From assembly GCF_001941965.1 (NCBI RefSeq), contig NZ_MKZO01000023.1, positions 1 through 64,000 of the forward strand: a DNA stretch of 64,000 nucleotides. The letters are read 5' to 3'. The first letter of the stretch is position 1. The number at the start of each line of letters is the position of its first letter. Source of the DNA: Pseudomonas putida. Its GTDB lineage: Bacteria; Pseudomonadota; Gammaproteobacteria; Pseudomonadales; Pseudomonadaceae. A program made the position numbers and the translations under genes. Of the stretch, positions 8,737 through 16,759 are shown one piece after another. The notes below the pieces were generated by a model, which saw only the letters and a list, made by a program, of their open reading frames with translations, was not told the DNA's origin and made no database searches.

Positions 8737-10896
8737 TTATTGCTTGGCGCTGAACTGCTTCCAGGCTTCGCCTTCGTTTTGCAGGTCGTGGGAGCGCTTG
8801 ATCAGGTACTGATGAATCTGCTCGACCTGCTCGGGGGTGAAGGCATCGGCGAAGGACGGCATGCCATCGGGCACGCGACCGCCGTAGAGAATGCCGAGGA
8901 ACATCTGGTGTTTTTCCGCCGTCAGCTTGCGCAGGTCTGGCAGCACGCCGCCGCTGACCGCGTGGATGCCGTGGCACTGCGAGCAATAGCCGTCGTAGAG
9001 CTTGGCGCCGGCCTCGATGGCCGCCGTGTCGGTGCTCAGGGGCGGCGGTTTCGGGGTGTCCGGGCGCGGTGCCGGTTCCTGCAGCTTCGCCGTGCCGCCG
9101 ATCTTGTAGGTCAGCACCTGGGAGAATGGCTGGACCCCGGCACGCAGCGACAGGGCGCCAGCAAAGGTGGAAAACGCCCCGCCCCAGCCGGCCATGAAGG
9201 TCACGTACTGTTCGCCATCGACGCTGTAGGTGACCGGTGCCGCCATCACCCCGCTGGCCGCCGGTTGCTCCCAGAGTTTCTTGCCACTGTCGGCAGCGTA
9301 GGCGATCACCCGGCCATCGGCGCTGCCTTCGAAGACCAGGTTGCCGGCGGTGCTCAGGGTGCCGCCGTTGAAGATGGTCACATAGGGCACTTCCCAGGCC
9401 GGCTGCTGCTTGACCGGGTCCCAGGCGATCAGCTTGCCGGACCAGCCCTTGGCCATTTCCAGCAGGCCGTCGACGTTCTCCGGCATCATCCCGGTGCGCA
9501 GGCCGAGCTGGTACATGCTCTTGAACGGGTTGCGCTTGGGCGCCTCGGGAATGTGCTCGTAATAGGCCGACATGATGTGGGCCGGGATATACACCAGCCC
9601 CGTGTTCGGGTTGTAGGACATCGGCTGCCAGTCATGGGCGCCCCAGAACGCCGGGGTCACCAGCTTGCGCTTGCCGTCCTTCCAGTAAGCGGCGTTCTCG
9701 TCATCGAAGATCGGCCGGCCGGTCTTCATGTCCATGCCCTTGGTCCAGCTCTGCGGCACGATGCCCTTGGCCGACAGCAGCTCGCCGGTGGCGCGGTCGA
9801 TCACGTAGAAGAAGCCGTTCTTCGGCGCCTGCATCAGCACCTTGCGCGGTTTGCCGTCGATGGGCAGCTCGGCGAGGATCATGTGCTGGGTGGCGGTGTA
9901 GTCCCAGGCATCACCCGGGGTGGTCTGGTAGTGCCAGACGTACTCGCCGGTATCGGCGTTGACCGCGACGATGGACGACAGGAACAGGTTGTCGCCCTTA
10001 GCCTGGCTACGCCATTTCGGGTCCCACATCGAGCCGTTGCCGACGCCGATGTAGAGCAGGTTCAACTCGGGATCGAAGGCGAACGAATCCCAGGCTGTAC
10101 CACCACCGCCCTGCTCAACGAAGGCATCGCCGTGCCAGGTCTTGGCGGCGATCTCCATGCCCTTGCCTTCCGGCGGCAGCTTCGGATCACCCGGCACGGT
10201 GTAGAAGCGCCAGGCCTCCTTGCCGGTCTCGGCGTCATAGGCGGTGACGTAGCCGCGCACACCGAATTCGGCGCCACCATTGCCGATCACCACCTTGCCG
10301 TTGACCACCCGGGGGGCGCCGGTGATGGTGTAGCTGCGCTTGTGGTCGGCACGGGTATCCACCGACCAGGCGAGCTGGCCGGTCTTGGCGTCGATGGCCT
10401 CCAGGCGACCGTCGAGCACGCCCACGTAGACCCTGCCCTTCCACACGGCAACACCGCGGTTGACCGCATCGCAGCAGGCTTCCCCGGCGCGGTTGCGGTC
10501 GGATTTCGGATCGTATTTCCAGATCAGCTTGCCGTTGCGCGCATCCAGCGCATAGACCACGGAGAACGGCCCGGTGGTGTACATCACGCCGTCGACCACG
10601 ATCGGCGTGGCCTCGACACCGCGGTCGAGATCGAGCTTGTAGCTCCACGCCAGGCCGAGCTGGCCGACGTTCTGGTCGCTGATCTGCTTGAGCGGGCTGT
10701 AGCGTTGTTCGTCGTAGGTGCGACCGGTGCTCATCCAGTTGCCTGGCTCCTGGTCGGCGGCGATCAGGCGCTTGGCGTCGACGTTCGCCGGCATCTCGAC
10801 GGCCAGGGCGGGTGCGCTGGCGAGACAGAGCAGCAAGGCGGCGGCAAGGGATTTCAGGGGTGTGCCGGGGGGCGAGGCATGGCCAATCTGTGTCAT
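8737..10896 (-). CDS. PQQ quinohemoprotein alcohol dehydrogenase (copy 2)
   Basis: A 719-residue paralogue of the enzyme at 1128. It has a signal peptide (LKSLAAALLLCLASAPALA), the vicinal disulfide CC at 141-142 (EACCDAVNRG), NGGAEFGVRG, and a C-terminal cytochrome c domain with CSQCH at 638-642 and a GMPSF methionine. It should oxidise alcohols in the periplasm using PQQ and heme c. It heads an operon with aldA (25-bp gap) and has a sigma-54 promoter about 60 bp upstream of its start. Its regulation thus appears to differ from copy 1, which sits beside the AraC-type gene. Confidence 0.9.
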   Translation of the reverse strand: MTQIGHASPPGTPLKSLAAALLLCLASAPALAVEMPANVDAKRLIAADQEPGNWMSTGRTYDEQRYSPLKQISDQNVGQLGLAWSYKLDLDRGVEATPIVVDGVMYTTGPFSVVYALDARNGKLIWKYDPKSDRNRAGEACCDAVNRGVAVWKGRVYVGVLDGRLEAIDAKTGQLAWSVDTRADHKRSYTITGAPRVVNGKVVIGNGGAEFGVRGYVTAYDAETGKEAWRFYTVPGDPKLPPEGKGMEIAAKTWHGDAFVEQGGGGTAWDSFAFDPELNLLYIGVGNGSMWDPKWRSQAKGDNLFLSSIVAVNADTGEYVWHYQTTPGDAWDYTATQHMILAELPIDGKPRKVLMQAPKNGFFYVIDRATGELLSAKGIVPQSWTKGMDMKTGRPIFDDENAAYWKDGKRKLVTPAFWGAHDWQPMSYNPNTGLVYIPAHIMSAYYEHIPEAPKRNPFKSMYQLGLRTGMMPENVDGLLEMAKGWSGKLIAWDPVKQQPAWEVPYVTIFNGGTLSTAGNLVFEGSADGRVIAYAADSGKKLWEQPAASGVMAAPVTYSVDGEQYVTFMAGWGGAFSTFAGALSLRAGVQPFSQVLTYKIGGTAKLQEPAPRPDTPKPPPLSTDTAAIEAGAKLYDGYCSQCHGIHAVSGGVLPDLRKLTAEKHQMFLGILYGGRVPDGMPSFADAFTPEQVEQIHQYLIKRSHDLQNEGEAWKQFSAKQ

Positions 10897-10954
10897 GGGG
10901 CTTGTCCTGTTCTTATTAGTGGCGCGAGGTTTTTGCTGCGCGGGAGGGACAGGA

Positions 10955-10969
10955 GCAATGGGGGTGCCA
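10955..10969 (-). promoter_or_regulatory. sigma-54 promoter for the dehydrogenase-aldA operon
   Basis: Read on the minus strand this is TGGCAC-N5-TTGC, a full match to the -24/-12 consensus with correct spacing. The predicted transcription start is near 10943, leaving a leader of about 47 nt before the ATG at 10896. An AcoR-like sigma-54 activator is encoded nearby at 5276. Confidence 0.75.
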
Positions 10970-11046
10970 GAACAGCTAGACAGCTCTGGAGCCGCCGGAT
11001 TACTTGGGTTTGTGCAGAGTGGGAACAGACACGAGGGTGGTGAACA

Positions 11047-11088
11047 GCGCTACAGGTGTTGCATCCGGCGCTACAGTGCGGCGCTACA
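11047..11088. promoter_or_regulatory. triple GCGCTACA repeat, candidate activator site
   Basis: Three direct copies of GCGCTACA start at 11047, 11068 and 11081. They lie about 105-145 bp upstream of the predicted sigma-54 start site, the usual distance for enhancer-binding proteins. They are good candidates for the binding sites of the AcoR-like activator. Confidence 0.45.
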
Positions 11089-11164
11089 CATGGAGCACGT
11101 GAACCTTGTCTCACTTGGTTACGTAAGCAATCATGCGCACATCAATTTGCCGGCATGACTGACT

Positions 11165-11485
11165 ATGGAAGAAGCAATCAAGAAGTTGCGCGCATTCCGC
11201 GACGCGCGCGACTGGAAGAAATTCCACAACCCCAAGGATCTGGCGCTGGCGTTGAGCATCGAGTCGAGCGAACTGCTGGAAGTGTTCCTGTGGAAGTCCG
11301 CTGAGGAGGCCGATATCGCGAAGGTCAGGGAAGAATTGGCTGATGTACTCGCCTATGCCCTGTTGCTGGCCGACAACTATGGCCTTGATCCGCAACAGAT
11401 CGTACTGGACAAGATCAAGCTCAACGAAGCCAAGTATCCAGTAGAGAAAGCCAAGGGAACGGCCAGGAAGTACACGGAGCTATGA
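11165..11485 (+). CDS. MazG-like nucleotide pyrophosphohydrolase
   Basis: A 106-residue all-alpha protein with the MazG/dCTPase-type metal-binding pattern: a paired-glutamate helix (IESSELLEVFLW) followed by EELADVLAYALLLAD. The family hydrolyses (d)NTPs to the monophosphate and pyrophosphate, and single-domain members often act in nucleotide-pool house-cleaning or stress. Its stop codon overlaps the start of the next gene (ATGA), so the two are translationally coupled. The upstream ribosome site is weak. Its partner, a nuclease-ATPase-peptidase fusion, suggests a joint role in stress or defence, which is inference. Confidence 0.85.
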   Translation: MEEAIKKLRAFRDARDWKKFHNPKDLALALSIESSELLEVFLWKSAEEADIAKVREELADVLAYALLLADNYGLDPQQIVLDKIKLNEAKYPVEKAKGTARKYTEL

Positions 11486-13656
11486 GTGACAAGCCTCTGG
11501 TCGAAATAAACCGCTACAGCTTCACGAAAGGCGCCCTGGAAGAAGACCTGCATGGCAACTTCCACGCAGCGAACGCCTGGCCACTGGTGTATATCCTCAG
11601 CGATGAAGCCAGGAAGCAGGCCTATATCGGCGAGACTGCCGACACGCTCAAGCGCATGAGCACCCATCTGGCCAACGGCGACAAGAACCTGCTGCGCTCG
11701 GTGCACCTGATCAGTAGCGAGAAATTCAACAAGTCGGCGACTCTCGATATCGAGTCGTCATTGATCAAGTACATCGCCGCCGACGGCAAGTTCGCCCTGC
11801 TCAACAGCAACCTGGGACTGGTCGATCACAACTACTACCAGCGCAGCGGACTCTACGCCGACATCTTCAGGGAAACCTGGAACAGGTTACGTGGCGAAGG
11901 CGTGGTGCAGCATTCCCTCGAGTCGATCGACAACTCCGACCTGTTCAAGTATTCGCCGTACAAATCCCTGTCCTCCGATCAGCGCCAGGGGCTGCTGGGC
12001 ATGCTCCACGCGCTGCTGGATGAGCGCACCACGACCCTGGTCGTGCAGGGCGGTGCAGGAACCGGGAAATCGGTATTGGCGATCTACCTGTTCAAGCTGC
12101 TGCAATCGGATATCGACGAAATGAGCTTCCACGAGTTCGATGCCGAGGAAGCCGAGTTGCGCACAGCGCTGAAGACGATCAAGGCACGCTATGGCACACC
12201 GAAAATGGCGCTTGTCGTGCCCATGAGCTCGTTCAGGAAGACCCTGAAGAAAGCCTTCGCCAATGTCGCTGGCCTTGCTGCGGACATGGTCATCGGCCCT
12301 GCCGAACTGTCCCGGCAACACTACGACATCGTCCTGGTGGATGAAGCCCATCGCCTGCGCAAGCGTTGCAACCTGGGCTCCTACTTCAAGGCCTTCGACA
12401 ACGCGTCCAGGGCGCTCGGCTTCGATCCCTACAGTTGCAGTGAAGTGGATTGGGTATGTCACCAGGCGGGCAAGGCCATCTTCTTCTACGACACCAGCCA
12501 GTCGATCAAACCCTCGGACGCCAATGCCGAAGACTTCGTCAGGCTCAAGGCTCGGGACACGACACAAGTGCAGACACTGCTGTCGCAGTTTCGGGTACGG
12601 GCTGGCAATCCCTATGTGAAGTTCCTGGATGACTTGCTAAACGTCCGGCGCAACGGCCAGCCCAGGTTCTCGCCGAACAACTACGAGCTGGTTCTTTTCG
12701 ATTCGATCAGCGAAATGCTGCAGGTCACGCTGGAACGGAACCGCCAGTTCGGCCTTTCGCGCATGATTGCCGGCTTCTCATGGCGGTGGGCCTCGAAAAA
12801 GAACAAGGACGCGTTCGACATTGAAATCGACGACGTGAAACTGCGCTGGAACCGCACCAGCAGTGATTGGATCAATACGAAGAACGCCGAGACCGAGGTG
12901 GGCTGCATCCACACCACCCAAGGCTACGACCTGAACTTCGCAGCGATCATCCTTGGCAATGAAATTGGCTACGACAAGGTGCGGGGCGAAATCACCATCG
13001 ATGCGAGCCGCTACTTCGACCGCAACGGCAAGAACGGGATCAGGGAGCCGGGCGAGCTGAAGCGGTACATCCTGAATATCTACAAGACCATCATGCTTCG
13101 TGGTATTCGCGGGACTTTTGTCTATGCCTGCAACCAGGCCTTGCGCGAGTACCTGGCGCAGCACATTTGCGGTTATCACACGGCTCAGCCTGCTACCGAG
13201 CCCGTGAAGCTGGTGGCCTATGTGAATGCGGTGCCGCTGTACAACCTGCATGCCGCTGCCGGTGGCTTCAGTGAGGCCCAGCAGGCCGAGCAACAACGCT
13301 TGATCGCGGTCAACGCAGAGGTGCCGCTGGACAGTACCTGCTTCGCTTGTGAAGTGGTGGGCGAATCGATGAATACCGTCATTCCGAATGGCTCGATATG
13401 CCTGTTCCGTGCAGAGCGTGGTGGCAGTCGCAATGGCAAGATCGTGCTGGTGGAGTTGTGGGATGAGACCGGCGGGGCGCACTACACGGTCAAGGAGTAC
13501 CGCAGCGTCAAGATGGAGGATGAAAGCGGCTGGCGTCACGAGAAAATTCTATTGTTGCCGCGATCTTCGGACGCGGCGTTCGAGCCGCTCGAGTTGAGGA
13601 ATGACCTGCTGTCGAACTACCGAGTGGTCGGGGAATTCGTTCGAGTTATCCGGTAG
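11482..13656 (+). CDS. GIY-YIG / DUF2075 ATPase / S24 peptidase fusion
   Basis: A 724-residue multidomain protein. Residues about 30-110 form a GIY-YIG nuclease-like domain (PLVYILSD, AYIGET, an arginine and histidine in LKRMSTHL, and a glutamate in LDIESSLI). Residues about 165-560 are a DUF2075 helicase-like ATPase with Walker A GGAGTGKS near 190 and a DEAH box (VLVDEAHRL) near 288. The C-terminal 120 residues are an S24/LexA-type peptidase domain with the expected Ser629 (GESM) and Lys671 (YTVKEY) dyad. Such peptidases sense RecA-type DNA-damage signals in LexA/UmuD. The gene is coupled to a MazG-like gene. I do not know a characterised homologue with all three domains. Confidence 0.82.
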   Translation: MSDKPLVEINRYSFTKGALEEDLHGNFHAANAWPLVYILSDEARKQAYIGETADTLKRMSTHLANGDKNLLRSVHLISSEKFNKSATLDIESSLIKYIAADGKFALLNSNLGLVDHNYYQRSGLYADIFRETWNRLRGEGVVQHSLESIDNSDLFKYSPYKSLSSDQRQGLLGMLHALLDERTTTLVVQGGAGTGKSVLAIYLFKLLQSDIDEMSFHEFDAEEAELRTALKTIKARYGTPKMALVVPMSSFRKTLKKAFANVAGLAADMVIGPAELSRQHYDIVLVDEAHRLRKRCNLGSYFKAFDNASRALGFDPYSCSEVDWVCHQAGKAIFFYDTSQSIKPSDANAEDFVRLKARDTTQVQTLLSQFRVRAGNPYVKFLDDLLNVRRNGQPRFSPNNYELVLFDSISEMLQVTLERNRQFGLSRMIAGFSWRWASKKNKDAFDIEIDDVKLRWNRTSSDWINTKNAETEVGCIHTTQGYDLNFAAIILGNEIGYDKVRGEITIDASRYFDRNGKNGIREPGELKRYILNIYKTIMLRGIRGTFVYACNQALREYLAQHICGYHTAQPATEPVKLVAYVNAVPLYNLHAAAGGFSEAQQAEQQRLIAVNAEVPLDSTCFACEVVGESMNTVIPNGSICLFRAERGGSRNGKIVLVELWDETGGAHYTVKEYRSVKMEDESGWRHEKILLLPRSSDAAFEPLELRNDLLSNYRVVGEFVRVIR

Positions 13657-13670
13657 ATATGCATAGAAAC

Positions 13671-13698
13671 GAAAAAAGGGCCAATAGGCCCTTTTTTC
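13671..13698. terminator. bidirectional intrinsic terminator
   Basis: A perfect 12-bp stem (13671-13682 with 13687-13698) with an AATA loop has an A-run on one side and a T-run on the other, so it can terminate in both directions. It ends the fusion gene on the plus strand. Before the ICE inserted, it would also have ended the tRNA-Gly transcript on the minus strand. Confidence 0.88.
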
Positions 13699-13734
13699 AA
13701 GCGCCTCAGCACATGATGCGCTGAGACAAATATC

Positions 13735-13752
13735 TGGAGCGGGAAACGAGAC
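13735..13752 (-). other. ICE attachment site (tRNA-Gly 3' end copy)
   Basis: Read on the minus strand this is GTCTCGTTTCCCGCTCCA, identical to the 3' 18 nt of the E. coli-type tRNA-Gly(GCC) and, from memory, to the att core of ICEclc. No tRNA body is attached on the ICE side, so this is the duplicated end left by integration. The intact tRNA-Gly and the integrase gene should lie at the other ICE end, beyond the window to the right. Confidence 0.88.
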
Positions 13753-14525
13753 GTGTACTAGGACAGTAAGTCGTTGTTTCCCAATCACTTTCTTCGTTGG
13801 GCTGGCCAGCGAAGACCTCAATTGTAGCCTTGTTTTTCGTCCTCGGCAACAAATTCGTCCAAAGAGTTCCACAGACGTCCAAAGAGCTGCACTCAGCACA
13901 CCAGACCCACGATCGGTACATCGTCGTAGGCAACTCCCTCGAACTCATCATCCACGCCCGGTCGTCTGCCCCGCATCCATCACCGCGAAGACGATCAGGC
14001 AGATGGTTCTGGTGATGGCACAGCTCGGATGCCACCTAGGAACGCCTGCACCACAACTCACAGGCGACCTTCTGGTCAAGCTCCTTTGAAAGAACGCGCA
14101 TGCTGGCCACCGCGTTTCCGCACACGATTCTTTGTCGATATATCAGGATGACGGGGCAAGCATGACAGGCGCCGGTTTGCTGCGTCCGACTGGACATTCG
14201 AGGACGATTGCGGCCCCCTCACGCTTCCTGAGACCGCTGGCATATCAGGTCATACCTAGACGGTTTTGCAGAAACCGTAACTTCTCACGACCCTGATAGC
14301 GTGAGCGTCGCTGTCGAGCCTACGTCCCGATGCTCGACCTTCTGATCGATGATTTTTGCACATCGAACACACGACGACTACCAGTTGCGCGAACTGGTGA
14401 GAAGTATTCAAACCACATGACGAAGCGGCCTTCGGGACCCACTTCCTACACAAGCGACAGGCCGACCATGAGGTCGGCGACAAAGGAGTCGGTCATGTAG
14501 TTCTTCTCCTGGAAGGAGACGGAGC
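13753..14525. other. ICE terminal region without a convincing gene
   Basis: I see no gene with a credible start in these 773 bp. A minus-strand frame at 13706-14035 crosses the att core and is probably accidental. The right half carries several inverted repeats (annotated separately) and an AAGGAG at 14513-14518 for bisR. Confidence 0.6.
14260..14478. promoter_or_regulatory. cluster of five inverted repeats before bisR
   Basis: Five perfect inverted repeats lie in 220 bp: ACGGTTT/AAACCGT (14260-14278), CTCACG/CGTGAG (14284-14305), GTCGAGC/GCTCGAC (14313-14338), ACCAGTT/AACTGGT (14380-14398) and GCCGACC/GGTCGGC (14461-14478). The first and fourth share a 7-5-7 geometry. They are candidate operators for bisR or protein-binding sites at the ICE end; the last may be a leader hairpin. 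Confidence 0.45.
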
Positions 14526-15278
14526 ATGCACGAGAACAAGAATGATGCACCAACATCAAAGGTGTTCTATCGCCCGATCGAAGCGTCCATCCGCTGGGCC
14601 GGGCTGCTGCGATACGAGCAGGTGATCCTGGCTTCGATTTCGTCGCCAAGGCGCCTGCCGCAGTCGTTGGACTGTCCACGTTGTGACGAGCTGCGGCTTT
14701 GCACCGAACGCATCTTCGACGGCATCCTCAATGGAGAACTGCCCTTCGGACGGAACGGCATCACGACGCGCGATTCCGCGCTGATCGACTCCCCTGATCT
14801 GACGGTGCGCCACGTCGATCTGAAGCGCTGGATGCGCCAGCACTATCCCGAGCAACGACCGTGCTTCCTTTTCTCCCGGAGCGAGCGCATCGCCCATCCC
14901 TTCATCTCGGTGGAAACTGGGCAGGCGATGCTAGTCGAGCGCCTGGCCCTGAAGTCCACCTTGGACCAGTACAAACGCCAACTGCATGAGCTGCAGGAAA
15001 AGCACGGAGCGCTTCTCAAGCAGATGGCGCCCTCTGCTGGCGCACAGTGCCTGATCAGTGATCGCGCCGAAGCCACCTACCTGAACATCATCGGCAGCAT
15101 GCTGGACCTGATGCTCGGCCAGTCGCCTTCCGGCGTTCCGTACTCCAGCTTCAAGACGCAGGAGGCGGTGGTCAGCGCGTTGGTCGCCCATCACAGCGGC
15201 GCAATGGGGATCGCGGAGCGGACGCTAAACGGCAAGTTCGCCACGGCCAGACGCCGGCTGCGTAGCGCAACAGTCTGA
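14526..15278 (+). CDS. bisR: BisR-like ICE activation regulator
   Basis: A 250-residue protein without a domain I can name from sequence. It has a CxxC..C cluster (CPRCDELRLC) near residues 57-66, a coiled-coil-like stretch (about 145-175) and a basic C-terminus. Its position directly upstream of alpA, its size and its orientation match BisR of ICEclc, a transcription factor of a new family that activates the alpA promoter and so starts transfer competence. AAGGAG at 14513-14518 supports the start. Between it and the att core there are no mfsR, marR or tciR genes, which control bisR in ICEclc. Identity rests on synteny and length. Confidence 0.65.
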   Translation: MHENKNDAPTSKVFYRPIEASIRWAGLLRYEQVILASISSPRRLPQSLDCPRCDELRLCTERIFDGILNGELPFGRNGITTRDSALIDSPDLTVRHVDLKRWMRQHYPEQRPCFLFSRSERIAHPFISVETGQAMLVERLALKSTLDQYKRQLHELQEKHGALLKQMAPSAGAQCLISDRAEATYLNIIGSMLDLMLGQSPSGVPYSSFKTQEAVVSALVAHHSGAMGIAERTLNGKFATARRRLRSATV

Positions 15279-15296
15279 GGTTTTCCATCTTGTATG

Positions 15297-15323
15297 TGCA
15301 ATCGCGGAGATTGCATTTGCAAT
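15297..15323. promoter_or_regulatory. TGCAAT operator array upstream of alpA
   Basis: TGCAATC (15297-15303) and GATTGCA (15309-15315) form a perfect inverted repeat, and a third GCAAT half-site follows at 15319-15323. The array is about 75-100 bp before the alpA start and just after the bisR stop, where a BisR-responsive promoter is expected. Confidence 0.5.
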
Positions 15324-15396
15324 GTCTTTTCCCATCCATGTCTATTGAATGGAGGTCACGCCAACAAACGCCACTGAGCGTTCAGGAGTGACCGCC

Positions 15397-15609
15397 ATGT
15401 CGCAAACACCTGCACTGCCCGCAAGCGAGCGCCGCATCCTGCGGCTTGATGAAGTCGAAACCAAGTCGGGTTTCAAACGCGCCCACATCTACAACCTGAT
15501 GCGCAAAGGCCTGTTCCCGAAGGCGCTGCGCCTGGGCGTGCGCGCGGTCGGTTGGGACTCCATCGAGATCGATCAGTGGATCGCCGAGCGCGTCAACAAC
15601 CGGGCCTGA
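15397..15609 (+). CDS. alpA: AlpA-family regulator
   Basis: A 70-residue winged-helix protein of the AlpA/Phage_AlpA family (RILRLDEVETKSGFKRAHIYNLM...WDSIEIDQWIAERV). I start it at the ATG at 15397 with AGGAG at 15384-15388, not at the upstream in-frame ATG at 15349. In ICEclc, alpA heads the operon that carries parA, shi, bisD and bisC, and its promoter is the switch point for transfer competence. Here the order is the same and the gaps are short. Confidence 0.88.
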   Translation: MSQTPALPASERRILRLDEVETKSGFKRAHIYNLMRKGLFPKALRLGVRAVGWDSIEIDQWIAERVNNRA

Positions 15610-15651
15610 CCCGTTCTCCAGCGGACTTCCCATCCTCACACGGAGAACGCC

Positions 15652-16527
15652 ATGCAGGTCGTATCCATCATTTCAACCAAAGGTGGCGTCGGCAAGACCA
15701 CCACGGCCGCGAACCTCGGCGGGCTTGCCGCGGACGCGGGGCTGCGTGTACTGCTGCTCGACCTCGACGTGCAGCCCACCTTGTCCTCGTACTACGAGCT
15801 AGGCCACCGCGCACCTGGTGGCATCTACGAGTTGCTGGCCTTCAACGAGCGCGACCTCGGGCTGCTTGTGTCCCGCACGAACATCGAGGGCCTGGACTTG
15901 GTGCTCTCCAACGACCACCGAGGCGAGCTGAACACTTTGCTGCTGCACACGCCGGATGGGCGCCTACGGTTGCGCCATCTCTTGCCGGTCCTGGCGCCTC
16001 TCTATGACCTGGTGCTGATCGACACCCAAGGTGCGCGCTCGGTGCTGCTGGAGATGGCGGTGCTCGCCTCCAACCTCGCGCTGTCGCCCGTGACCCCGGA
16101 AATTCTCGCGGCGCGCGAGCTGCGGCGCGGCACCATGCAGTTGCTCGAAGACATTGCGCCCTACCGGCACCTGGGCATCGAGCCTCCACCTCTGCATCTG
16201 CTCATCAATCGCGTCCACCCTGTGTCAGCCAATGCACGGCTGATCCAGCAGGCCCTGCGCGATCTTTTCCAGGACCACGCCGGCATCCGCGTGCTGGCCA
16301 CCGACGTGCCGGCCATCGAGGCGTATCCGCGTGCAGCTACGCGCGGATTGCCAGTGCATCGGGTCGAATACCGCCAGCCGCCGGGCAGAGTCGCCCTCGC
16401 CGCGCTCGACACCATGCGCGGCCTCGCAGACGAACTATTTCCGCAATGGCGGCACCGATTTGCCATGGTGTCCGGCCGTCCGCCACACCCTCTTGATGCC
16501 GGGAGGTCCCATGGCGAACGCACATGA
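15652..16527 (+). CDS. parA: ParA-family ATPase
   Basis: A 291-residue ParA/Soj-like ATPase with a deviant Walker A (KGGVGKTT at residues 10-17) and DLDVQPTLS in place of the common DxDPQ motif. Chromosomal and plasmid ParA proteins move DNA cargo. In ICEclc, parA together with shi restrains division and growth of cells that enter the transfer-competent state. The gene lies 42 bp after alpA, and its 3' end overlaps shi by 17 bp, indicating one operon. Confidence 0.92.
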   Translation: MQVVSIISTKGGVGKTTTAANLGGLAADAGLRVLLLDLDVQPTLSSYYELGHRAPGGIYELLAFNERDLGLLVSRTNIEGLDLVLSNDHRGELNTLLLHTPDGRLRLRHLLPVLAPLYDLVLIDTQGARSVLLEMAVLASNLALSPVTPEILAARELRRGTMQLLEDIAPYRHLGIEPPPLHLLINRVHPVSANARLIQQALRDLFQDHAGIRVLATDVPAIEAYPRAATRGLPVHRVEYRQPPGRVALAALDTMRGLADELFPQWRHRFAMVSGRPPHPLDAGRSHGERT

Positions 16528-16759
16528 GCTAGCCCGAGGCCACAAGCGGCTTCGCGCCCTGATCGAGTTCGCGGTTGGCGAAGGTTGGCACGTCAAACGC
16601 ACGCCTGGCGGCCACCTCAAGTTCACCAAGCCTGGCTGCGCCGCGATCTACACCAGCTCGACGGCAAGCGACCACCGGGCGACCCTGAATGCCCGTGCGC
16701 AAATCCGCCGCGCCGAGCGCGAGGCCCGATACCAAGCGCAGGGAGGCGGCCATGGCTGA
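16511..16759 (+). CDS. shi: Shi-like small protein (HicA-like fold)
   Basis: An 82-residue protein. The ATG at 16511 follows GGGAGG and overlaps the end of parA; the end overlaps the start of the next gene. The core VKRTPGGHLKFTKPG followed by a short helix resembles the dsRNA-binding-like fold of HicA toxins (a glycine-histidine in the position HicA uses). In ICEclc the equivalent gene, shi, acts with parA in growth inhibition of transfer-competent cells. No HicB-like antitoxin is next to it. The name is from synteny. Confidence 0.7.
   Translation: MANAHELARGHKRLRALIEFAVGEGWHVKRTPGGHLKFTKPGCAAIYTSSTASDHRATLNARAQIRRAEREARYQAQGGGHG

Noticed and set aside
8698..11043. Long plus-strand open frame over the second dehydrogenase gene
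   Set aside because: Same reason: a shadow of a well-supported gene.
13706..14035. Minus-strand frame of 109 codons at the ICE end
   Set aside because: It crosses the att core, so it exists only by the junction of ICE and chromosome, and it has no ribosome site.
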